Assembly: GCA_955652345.1 (NCBI GenBank)
Contig: CATPBV010000309.1
Coordinates: 1 to 21,197, forward strand
DNA from: an uncultured Solirubrobacteraceae bacterium
Lineage (GTDB): Bacteria; Actinomycetota; Thermoleophilia; Solirubrobacterales; Solirubrobacteraceae
DNA: 21,197 nt
Direction of reading: 5' to 3'
Shown: positions 15,271 to 21,197 of the stretch, piece after piece
Layout: the number at the start of each line of letters is the position of its first letter
Position numbering within the stretch: position 1 is the stretch's first letter
The notes under the pieces: model-generated
Told to the model about the DNA's origin: nothing
Database searches by the model: none
Seen by the model: the letters and a program-made list of their open reading frames with translations, nothing else
Made by a program: the position numbers and the translations under genes

Positions 15271-15845
15271 GCTCCGAGGTCGTGGCACACGACAGGGCGC
15301 CCATCGCGGAACCCCGTGTGGTGACCGGCGGTGAGACGCTGTGGTTTCTAGGTACGTTGGCGCGAATGAAGCTGGACGGTCGGCAGACCGCCGGACGGTT
15401 CGCCCTGTGGGAGGGCGTGCTCCCTCACGGAGCTGCGCCCCCGCTTCACTCTCACCCCCAGGACGAGACCTTGTACCTGCTCGACGGGGAGATCACGGCT
15501 TGGATCGTCGAGCCACAGCTCGCCGACAATCATGAGGATCCTCCGACCTGGGTCGGGACGCGCGGTCGTCGGTGCGCGGTCGGCGCCGTCGTCTTCGCGC
15601 CGGCGGGCACGCCGCACACCTTCCGCGTGGAGTCCGACACCGCGCGAATGCTGGTCATGTCCACACCCGCCGGGATCGAGGACATGGTGCGCGGGCTCGG
15701 CGAGCCTGCCCGGTGGCCGTGGCTACAGCCGCCCCCCGACGGGCCGCGGGTGTCCGCTGAGCGGATGGCGAGGGTCGAGCGCGAGACCGGAATGGTCCGC
15801 CACGGTCCATCGCCGCCCCCGTCGGAGGACCACAGCAAGACATAG
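15267..15845 (+). CDS. Cupin-domain protein, quercetin dioxygenase-like
   Basis: 192 aa. Motif 1 is PPLHSHPQDETLYLLDGEI with H-x-H-x4-E ligands. Motif 2 is GAVVFAPAGTPHTFRVES, with the expected His. A C-terminal region follows (GIEDMVRGLGEPARWPWLQPP, SAERMARVERETGM), as in bacterial proteins annotated as quercetin 2,3-dioxygenase-like cupins. Unlike the preceding cupin it has a full 3-His-1-Glu set, so a metal-dependent enzyme is plausible. The start overlaps the previous stop by 4 bp. The real substrate is unknown. Confidence 0.86.
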   Translation: MSSEVVAHDRAPIAEPRVVTGGETLWFLGTLARMKLDGRQTAGRFALWEGVLPHGAAPPLHSHPQDETLYLLDGEITAWIVEPQLADNHEDPPTWVGTRGRRCAVGAVVFAPAGTPHTFRVESDTARMLVMSTPAGIEDMVRGLGEPARWPWLQPPPDGPRVSAERMARVERETGMVRHGPSPPPSEDHSKT

Positions 15846-16116
15846 GACACTGCGCGGCGGCGATCGGTGGAGGAGCAAGCCGGCTAAGCCGTCAGGTGCT
15901 CGTGAACCTTGCCGCCGTTGTCACAAGGAGGAAGCCACACGAATCAGACAATCGCGTGGCACCGGTAGCCCGCGCCCGTACGCCCAGGTATGTGTGGTCG
16001 GGCGAAGTTCCGCTAGCAGCTACGCGAGAGGGTGAGGCGGTCGTCAAGACTCAGCGCAATCGACCCGAACCGATGAACTCGTAGCCCCGATCCGGGGTCT
16101 CAAAGGCCCGCCGGCA
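15846..16116. other. Gene-poor stretch with RNA-like pairing; possible intron or ncRNA remnant
   Basis: No convincing protein is encoded; the only + frame (15896-16084, 62 codons) has no domain-like pattern. A strong AAGGAGG (15925-15931) has no start codon at a usable distance. Complementary segments occur: CGGCGGC 15855-15861 with GCCGCCG 15911-15917; GGTCG 16039-16043 with CGACC 16061-16065; CCCCG 16085-16089 with CGGGG 16093-16097. The wording around 15900-16080 gives a memory-level impression of the 5' portion of a bacterial group II intron, but no reverse transcriptase or domain V is present. This identification is tentative. Confidence 0.3.
16085..16097. terminator. Short GC hairpin
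   Basis: CCCCG-ATC-CGGGG forms a 5 bp stem with a 3-base loop in the gap between the cupin operon and the convergent small gene at 16117. There is no U-tract. It could end transcription from either side. Confidence 0.3.
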
Positions 16117-16365
16117 TCAGGACTGGGGGTTCCAATACGGCCGCGGGTCGTCTTGCACGGGCAGCTCACGTCGTTCCTGTGCGGCTCCGTTGGCCTCGGA
16201 CAGCATGAGTTCGAGCTCTCCCTGCGCGGCCGCCTGCGCTTTCGCCTCGGAGGTTTCGATCCCGGATCGCGGAAGCCCACCGTTCGACGAAACCCAGGCA
16301 CGCCATGCCCAATCGCCATTCTCGAGCGGCCACACGTTCCAGCCGCTTGCGTGACCAACGTCCAC
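16117..16365 (-). CDS. Small Trp-rich hypothetical protein
   Basis: 82 aa from GTG 16365. The sequence has a protein-like pattern rather than a shadow one: GWNVWPLENGDWAWRAWV, then SSNGGLPRSGIETSEAKAQA and AAQGELELMLSEA. This reads as two or three beta strands with exposed Trp followed by one Ala-rich helix, resembling small actinobacterial domains of unknown function. No ribosome site is visible at the GTG, and no upstream ATG exists. It is soluble, with no signal peptide. It lies between the cupin operon and the hydrolase operon and has no evident partner. Confidence 0.5.
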   Translation of the reverse strand: MDVGHASGWNVWPLENGDWAWRAWVSSNGGLPRSGIETSEAKAQAAAQGELELMLSEANGAAQERRELPVQDDPRPYWNPQS

Positions 16366-16423
16366 GGACGAGACGATACTGCGCTCGCTGACCAGTGGAC
16401 GCTAAGAACCTTGGTGCGCCCGT

Positions 16424-17218
16424 TCAGCCTTGACCCGCCGCGGCGGTGACCCTGATGGTCTCCGCGACCGCCGCCGGGTCGTCGAAGAACGGGACGTGGC
16501 CGGCTCCCAGCGTCAGGTGGCGCGCCGAGGGCAGCCGCGCCCGCGCTCGCGGCGCCTGGCGCGCGTGGATCAGCAGGCGGTCGTACCGCCCCCAGGCGAT
16601 CGCTACGGGCGTATCGCGCAGCCGCTCGCCCGCGCTGAAGTCATAGTGGTCGAAAGCGGCCAGAGCACCCGCAAACGCGGGCGCCGCCCATGCGTCCTCC
16701 AACGTGGCCACGGCTTCGGCGGCCGGCATGCGCGCGGGCCATCCGAAGGCTTGCCTGAATAGCACGACGCGCCCAGCGCGGGTCGCGGCAAGCGCACGTA
16801 CGGCAGGTCGCAGGGGCCGGGGCAGGCCACAGAGCAGCCCCAGCGAGAGCTGACAGAAACGGCGCTCGGCCGGGCTCCAGAACCCCGCCGGAGAGAACGC
16901 AGTGGCCGAGCTCACCTCGTGCCGACGCGCGAGCTCGAGCGCGATCGCGCCGCCCATCGAGTTGCCCGCTACGTGTGGGCGTGCAACTCCGAGCTCTGAG
17001 AAGAAGCCCGCGAACGCTTCGGCGTAGACGTGAACCGTCGGTTCGAGGCCGGCGGGCAGCGGCGTCGAGCGGCCGAAGCCGGGCGAATCGCACGCGATTA
17101 CGTCGAAGCTGTCGATCAGGCGGTCGATAACCGGGCGCCATGCCTGCCAGTGGTGTCCCACTCCGTGCAGCAGCACGAGCGGCGGGCCGCTGCCGGCCCG
17201 ATGAAAGTTGAGGCTCAC
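16424..17218 (-). CDS. Alpha/beta hydrolase (third gene of the BVMO operon)
   Basis: 264 aa with a complete catalytic set: oxyanion LLHGVGHHW (16-24), nucleophile elbow GNSMGG (85-90) with Ser87, acid Asp213 in WGRYDRLL, and His241 in GAGHVPFFDDP. A lid domain of about 60 residues (110-190) lies between. The start is GTG 17216-17218, overlapping the GMC oxidoreductase stop by 4 bp (GTGA). In this setting it could hydrolyse the ester or lactone made by the monooxygenase (inference). Related families include esterases and C-C bond hydrolases; the exact substrate cannot be read from the sequence. Confidence 0.9.
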   Translation of the reverse strand: MSLNFHRAGSGPPLVLLHGVGHHWQAWRPVIDRLIDSFDVIACDSPGFGRSTPLPAGLEPTVHVYAEAFAGFFSELGVARPHVAGNSMGGAIALELARRHEVSSATAFSPAGFWSPAERRFCQLSLGLLCGLPRPLRPAVRALAATRAGRVVLFRQAFGWPARMPAAEAVATLEDAWAAPAFAGALAAFDHYDFSAGERLRDTPVAIAWGRYDRLLIHARQAPRARARLPSARHLTLGAGHVPFFDDPAAVAETIRVTAAAGQG

Positions 17219-18795
17219 ACGAGAACACGGCCGCGGATCAGATCAGCCGCCTTGTCGGCGATCATGATCGTCGGGGCGTTGGTATTCCCGCCGGGGATGG
17301 TCGGCATGATCGAGGCGTCGGCGACGCGCAGACCCTCCACGCCATGCACGCGCAGCTGGGAGTCGACCACTGCGGTCTCTTCGGTGTCACTCATTCGGCA
17401 AGTGCCTACCGGGTGGTAGATCAGCATCAGGCGGCGGCGCAGGTCGGCCGCGAGGTCCTCGTCGTCGACCGCGTCCGGCCCGGGCTTGAGCTCCTTGACG
17501 ATCGTCTCCTTGAGCGGGCTCTGGTTTGCGATCTCGCGCGCCAGGCGCATGCCCGCGAGCAGCGACGCGAGGTCGTCCGGTGGCCCGATCGTGTTGGTGA
17601 TGATCCTCGGCTTGTCCGCAGGATCCGCGGAGCGCAGCCATACCTGACCGCGCGCCTTCGGCGAAACCAGCACCGGCGCGATCACCATGCAGTGTCCGTC
17701 GTATTCCTCCGCCCCATGGTCGTCGAAATAGGCGGCGCCCATGTGAAACTGAACGTCGGCAGCGGGCAACCCCCCGCGCGTGCGAACAAACGCGACGACC
17801 TCGGCTACGGTCGAGCTCAGCGGTCCGCTGCGGCGCAGGAGCCATTCGGCCAGCGGCTTGGGCTTATCCGCGCCGTACAAGGTTCGCTGGTCGGTGACCT
17901 CCCAGATGATCGTCACGAACGGGTGGTCCTGGAGGTTGCGGCCGACGCCGCGAAGGTCGTGGCGGACCTTCACGCCGACCTGCCTCAGCTCGTCCGCCGG
18001 ACCGATCCCCGACAGCAGCAGCAGCTGGGGTGAGCCGATCGCCCCGGTGCACAGAACCACCTCGCGCTCGGCGCGCACGAGCTGTCCGGCGCCGCTGCCG
18101 CGGCGCAACCGCACGCCGACGGCGCGGTTGGCGTCGAGCTCGACACCAAGCACGGTGGTCTTGGTGCGAACATCGAGGTTCGGCCGCCCCAGCACCGGCC
18201 GCAGGAACGCGTCGGCGGTGCTCCAGCGGCGTCCGTTGCGCTGGGTCACCTGGAACATCGACGCACCGTCCTGCTCGGGGCCGTTGTAGTCGGCGATCCG
18301 CGGGATCCCGGCAGCCGCGCATGCCTCGAGGAGGCGCCTGTCCATCGGCCGCGGCGAGCGCTGCTCGCTGACTCGCAGCGGCCCGCCGGCGCCGTGGAAC
18401 TCCGAGGCGCCGCGGACGTTGTCCTCGGACTTCTTGAAGTACGGGAGCACGTCGGCGTAGCCCCAGCCCGGCGCGCCCTGCGCGGCCCAGCCGTCGTAGT
18501 CCAGCGGTCGCCCGCGGGCGTAGAGCATCGCGTTCATCGAGCTCGAACCACCGAGGCACTTGCCGCGAGGGATGAACAGCTGGCGGTTATCGACGCGCGG
18601 CTCGGGCTCGGTCACGAAATCCCAGTCGAGCTTGGTGTGGAACTGGTTGGGGAACGCTGCCGGGATCTTTATGTTCGGCGAGCGGTCCTTGCCGCCGGCT
18701 TCGATCAACAGGACGCGCATGGAAGGGTCCTCGGACAGGCGGTTGGCCAGTACGCATCCGGCGGAGCCGGCCCCGACGATCACGTAGTCGTACAC
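17215..18795 (-). CDS. GMC family FAD-dependent oxidoreductase (choline dehydrogenase-like)
   Basis: 526 aa from GTG 18793-18795, one base after the monooxygenase stop; the open frame upstream to 19101 is an out-of-frame shadow of that gene (Ser/Arg/Pro-rich). The FAD dinucleotide motif YVIVGAGSAGCVLANRL is at 4-20, GMC signature 1 (RGKCLGGSSSMNAMLY) near 77-92, and signature 2 (GAIGSPQLLLLSGIG) in the middle. The active-site His region YHPVGTCRM and the terminal PGGNTNAPTIMIADKAAD are both present. GMC enzymes oxidise alcohols to aldehydes or ketones. The length and motifs fit alcohol/choline-dehydrogenase-type members. It is the middle gene of the operon. Confidence 0.94.
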   Translation of the reverse strand: MYDYVIVGAGSAGCVLANRLSEDPSMRVLLIEAGGKDRSPNIKIPAAFPNQFHTKLDWDFVTEPEPRVDNRQLFIPRGKCLGGSSSMNAMLYARGRPLDYDGWAAQGAPGWGYADVLPYFKKSEDNVRGASEFHGAGGPLRVSEQRSPRPMDRRLLEACAAAGIPRIADYNGPEQDGASMFQVTQRNGRRWSTADAFLRPVLGRPNLDVRTKTTVLGVELDANRAVGVRLRRGSGAGQLVRAEREVVLCTGAIGSPQLLLLSGIGPADELRQVGVKVRHDLRGVGRNLQDHPFVTIIWEVTDQRTLYGADKPKPLAEWLLRRSGPLSSTVAEVVAFVRTRGGLPAADVQFHMGAAYFDDHGAEEYDGHCMVIAPVLVSPKARGQVWLRSADPADKPRIITNTIGPPDDLASLLAGMRLAREIANQSPLKETIVKELKPGPDAVDDEDLAADLRRRLMLIYHPVGTCRMSDTEETAVVDSQLRVHGVEGLRVADASIMPTIPGGNTNAPTIMIADKAADLIRGRVLV

Positions 18796-18796
18796 G

Positions 18797-20260
18797 TCAG
18801 ACGGCCACCGTCGCCTGCTGCTCGGCGAAACGGTACTCGGCGGGATCGAGCTCACGCGTGGCCTCCAGGTACTCGCGCATGTACCCGGGCCAGTTCGCCA
18901 CGATTCGTCCGGCGTCGTCGCGGTACCACGAGTCACACCGTGTCCAGGCGGTGCCCGCGAAGCGCGACTGGAGCTCGCGGTCGCTGGCTGCCTCGACCTC
19001 CGCTCGCACTTCGATCGCGCCGCTGCCGCGGCGCTGGACATGCTGGAGCGCCTGCCGGATGTAGCAGGCCTGGGCCTCGTGGTAGAAGATGATCGAGCCA
19101 CCGGAGGTGTTGGTGTTGGGCCCGTACATCACGAACATCGACGGGAAGCCGGGCACTGTCATTCCCAGGTGTGCATGCGCGCCGCCGGCCCATGCGTCGC
19201 GCAGGTCGCGGCCCTCGGCGCCGGTGACCTCCATCGGGAACATGAACTCCGTGCCCTTGAAGCCGGTGCCCCAGATCACGCAATCCAATTCGTGCAGGCG
19301 CCCGTCCGAGGTGACGATACCCGCGGGGGTCATGCCGTCGATCGCCTCGGTCACCAGCTCGACGTCGGGGCGCGCGAGCGCGGGCAGGAAGTAGGAGCTG
19401 AACAGCACGCGCTTGCAGCCGAATGTGTAACCCGGCCAGACCTTGCGACGCAGCTCGGGGTCGCGCAGCTGCCAGCGCATGAACGCCGCCGACCGCAGGT
19501 GAATGAGCCGACCGAACGTGCGGGGATGGCGAATCGCCATCGTCAGCGCCTCGCAGTACTGGAACATGAACTTGCGCCGAAACGCCTGTATCCCCGGCAC
19601 CCACTTGACGAGCGCCTTGAACGCCGGCGGGTAGGTCCGGTTCTTGCGGGGCAGAAACCAGTTGCCGGTGCGCTGAAAGACCTTCAGCTTCTGCACCTTG
19701 CCCGCGATCTCAGGCACGAACTGCACGGCGCTGGCGCCGGTGCCGACCACCGCGACGCGCTTGCCGGCCAAGTCGTAGGTGTGGTCCCACTCGGCCGAGT
19801 GAAAGGTGCGGCCCTCGAACGTCTCGGCACCCTCGATACGCGGGATCACGGGCTTGTGGAGCTGACCGGTGGCGATGACGATCGCATCCGACTCGTAGAC
19901 GTCTCCCCGCTCAGTCGTGACGGTCCAGCGGCAAGCGGCGTCATCCCAGCTGCACGCCGTGACGGTGTCGCTGGTTCTGATCAGCCGGTCGACGCCGAGC
20001 TCGCCGGCGACCTGGTGTAGGTAGTCGAAGATCTCGCGCTGGGGTGAGCACAGCCGCGACCAGTCGCGGCGCTGCGCGTAGGAGAAGGAGTAGAGGTGGC
20101 TCGGGACGTCGCAGGCGGAGCCCGGGTAGGTGTTGTGGAACCACGTGCCGCCAAGATCCGGCGCCTTCTCCACGATCGTGACGTCAGTGAACCCGTGCCG
20201 CCGCAGCTCAACCGCTGCCGCGATCCCCCCAAATCCTGCGCCGACGATAACGACCCTCAT
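18797..20260 (-). CDS. Flavin-containing monooxygenase, type I Baeyer-Villiger-like
   Basis: 487 aa. An N-terminal FAD Rossmann motif (VVIVGAGFGGIAAAVEL; GAGFGG 7-12), GGTWFHNTYPG (37-47) and a second, NADPH-binding Rossmann (VAVVGTGASAVQF; 173-178) are present. The BVMO fingerprint FxGxxxHxxxWD is matched exactly by FEGRTFHSAEWD (148-159). Later landmarks are WGTGFKGTEF and MYGPNTNTSGGS. Type I BVMOs insert oxygen next to a carbonyl, making esters or lactones from ketones with NADPH and O2. It is the first gene of the BVMO-GMC-hydrolase operon. The natural substrate could be a terpenoid, steroid or alkyl ketone; none can be chosen from the sequence alone. Confidence 0.94.
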   Translation of the reverse strand: MRVVIVGAGFGGIAAAVELRRHGFTDVTIVEKAPDLGGTWFHNTYPGSACDVPSHLYSFSYAQRRDWSRLCSPQREIFDYLHQVAGELGVDRLIRTSDTVTACSWDDAACRWTVTTERGDVYESDAIVIATGQLHKPVIPRIEGAETFEGRTFHSAEWDHTYDLAGKRVAVVGTGASAVQFVPEIAGKVQKLKVFQRTGNWFLPRKNRTYPPAFKALVKWVPGIQAFRRKFMFQYCEALTMAIRHPRTFGRLIHLRSAAFMRWQLRDPELRRKVWPGYTFGCKRVLFSSYFLPALARPDVELVTEAIDGMTPAGIVTSDGRLHELDCVIWGTGFKGTEFMFPMEVTGAEGRDLRDAWAGGAHAHLGMTVPGFPSMFVMYGPNTNTSGGSIIFYHEAQACYIRQALQHVQRRGSGAIEVRAEVEAASDRELQSRFAGTAWTRCDSWYRDDAGRIVANWPGYMREYLEATRELDPAEYRFAEQQATVAV

Positions 20261-20278
20261 GACCGGGGATCACGATAA

Positions 20279-20291
20279 CGGTCCTGGACCG
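20279..20291. promoter_or_regulatory. Palindrome upstream of the BVMO operon
   Basis: CGGTCC-T-GGACCG is symmetric around one base and lies 19-31 bp before the BVMO ATG. On the minus strand it abuts a TATCGT hexamer (20272-20277) that fits a TANNNT -10 box. A regulator bound here would sit in the promoter spacer. No regulator gene is adjacent, so its owner is unknown. Confidence 0.4.
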
Positions 20292-20316
20292 GCTCGGGGG
20301 CCAAGTTTGCGAAGGT

Positions 20317-21197
20317 CTAGCCGACCTTGATGATGCTCGCCACCGAGGGTACCCCTGCCCCGTTCAGCAGGAAGAGCATGTACGCGCCCGGCGGAGCGAT
20401 GTTGCTGTTGGGAGGGAGCGTCACGGTTAGGTCACTTGCCGTCGTGCCGAGGATCGCCAGGCCGACGTAGCGCTGGTCCATGTGGAAGTTGTGGGTGACC
20501 GCGCCGGCTCGGATCAGTCCGATCCTGGCGATCTCGTTGGGGGTGGGGCACCCAATCGTGATGTTCTGCCCGTACCCACCGGCTGCCGGGGCGGAGGTGA
20601 TCTGCGGGCGTGGTCCAGCGAAGAGGTAAGGCGGGGAGAAGAGCTCTAGTCGATGCTCGAAGTACCTATATGGGTCGCGCTGGAACTGGCCGTCCTTACC
20701 GCCACGCAGCACGCGGCCGTCGCGGAGCAGGAGCGCCGTCGAGTGGTAGAGGTGGGGACAGTTGATCGGCGCCAGCTGGGTCCAGGTGTCGGAGGAGGCG
20801 TCGTAGAGCTCGGTTGGCAGCACCGGGTCGACCGCCACGTCGGATTTGCCGGTGGAGCTGCCACCGACGACGAGGACGCTCCCGTCCGGGAGCAGCACGC
20901 TGTCGCACAGGACGCGCGGATGGTGCATCGCAGCGACGGATCGCCACCCGGGCTGCGCGGCGCCGAGGTCGAGGAGCTCGACCGTGTCCGTCGCGGGGTC
21001 GTCGTCGTGGCCGCCCTGGTAGAAGACCTCTCGGTCAACGCCGCCGCCCCCGATCGCCATCACCCGAGCCTGATAGCCGTCTTCTGGAAGCAGCGCTAGA
21101 AGCACGCAAGTCCCCTGCCCGGGATAGGTCCGTGACTCGTTGCGCTGGGCCTTCAGGATCGCTGCGTCCCAGTGTCCCGGAGTGCCTGGGTGCCAGA
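20317..21197 (-). CDS. Galactose/glyoxal oxidase-like kelch protein with DUF1929 domain, partial
   Basis: The frame is open from the right edge to the stop at 20317-20319, giving 293 codons with the N-terminus missing. Kelch-propeller repeats are seen (VMAIGGGG, SVLLPDGSVLVVGGSS, TALLLRDGRVLRGGKDG), followed by SPPYLFAGPRPQITSAP and a C-terminal DUF1929 Early-set domain ending GVPSVASIIKVG. Copper ligands of the galactose-oxidase family are present where expected: the Tyr-His pair in HLYHSTA (codons 20748-20743) and the His of VTHNFHMDQR. The Cys-Tyr cofactor pair would lie outside the window. Relatives are usually secreted; the signal peptide cannot be checked. It lies 56 bp upstream of the BVMO gene on the same strand, so it could be co-transcribed. 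Confidence 0.87.
   Translation of the reverse strand, partial: WHPGTPGHWDAAILKAQRNESRTYPGQGTCVLLALLPEDGYQARVMAIGGGGVDREVFYQGGHDDDPATDTVELLDLGAAQPGWRSVAAMHHPRVLCDSVLLPDGSVLVVGGSSTGKSDVAVDPVLPTELYDASSDTWTQLAPINCPHLYHSTALLLRDGRVLRGGKDGQFQRDPYRYFEHRLELFSPPYLFAGPRPQITSAPAAGGYGQNITIGCPTPNEIARIGLIRAGAVTHNFHMDQRYVGLAILGTTASDLTVTLPPNSNIAPPGAYMLFLLNGAGVPSVASIIKVG

Noticed and set aside
15855..15917. Possible tRNA-like fold from the CGGCGGC/GCCGCCG pairing
   Set aside because: No T-loop GTTC motif, no anticodon arm of the right size and no 7-bp acceptor at tRNA spacing.
18796..19101. N-terminal extension of the GMC oxidoreductase frame (about 100 codons)
   Set aside because: Ser/Arg/Pro-rich and overlaps the well-supported C-terminus of the monooxygenase. 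The FAD motif starts right after GTG 18795.
19040..20020. Plus-strand open frame of 326 codons over the BVMO gene
   Set aside because: Antisense shadow of a gene with complete BVMO motifs; its translation shows no family pattern.
1..21197. CRISPR array, phage genes, toxin-antitoxin or defence system
   Set aside because: No short regularly spaced repeats and no recognisable nuclease, integrase, toxin or structural phage protein in either strand.

Overview
The window is a high-GC bacterial chromosome segment. It is densely packed, uses many GTG and TTG starts, and has short gene overlaps. The gene content (LAL-type LuxR regulator with ATPase domain, WYL regulator, DUF1326/DUF2182 genes, SIMPL protein, BVMO/GMC genes) suggests an actinobacterium, possibly a soil lineage such as Thermoleophilia. 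That placement is inference; no rRNA or marker gene is present. I see no CRISPR array, tRNA, intact transposase or phage gene.

Layout. 1-2283: a two-domain VOC protein (cut by the left edge), a divergent WYL regulator, and a convergent TetR regulator. 2284-3926: a very AT-rich control region with a consensus sigma70-type promoter and an overlapping palindrome, driving a 14-TM DHA2-type MFS exporter; this is a TetR/efflux pair. 3935-8095: a segment bracketed by two imperfect direct repeats of about 39 bp. It holds an orphan LanC-like protein, an MmcQ/YjbR protein, a frameshifted alpha/beta hydrolase, an Asp-box propeller protein and a DUF5519 ('luciferase' domain) protein. 8211-9032: a second alpha/beta hydrolase, interrupted by an in-frame TAA. 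9108-9773: a SIMPL (DUF541) protein.

9922-12023: two DUF1326 proteins with the same CxCxxxCxC motif around a DUF2182 membrane protein whose tail is rich in Met and His. This looks like a metal-handling module. 12175-15845: a large LAL regulator, apparently translated from a leaderless mRNA, followed by two translationally coupled cupin genes; the gap before the cupins holds a perfect palindrome and a strong hairpin. 15846-16116: a non-coding-looking stretch with RNA-like pairing. 16117-16365: a small Trp-rich hypothetical protein.

16424-20260 (minus strand): a tightly overlapping three-gene operon of Baeyer-Villiger-type monooxygenase, GMC oxidoreductase and alpha/beta hydrolase. These could act in sequence: alcohol to ketone, ketone to ester or lactone, then hydrolysis. 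20317-21197: the C-terminal part of a galactose/glyoxal-oxidase-like kelch protein that keeps the copper-ligand residues visible in this portion; it runs off the right edge.

The most unusual points are the repeat-bracketed island, the LanC-like protein with no lanthipeptide partners, two hydrolases each broken by one lesion within 2 kb, the DUF1326-DUF2182-DUF1326 cluster, and the compact BVMO/GMC/hydrolase operon.
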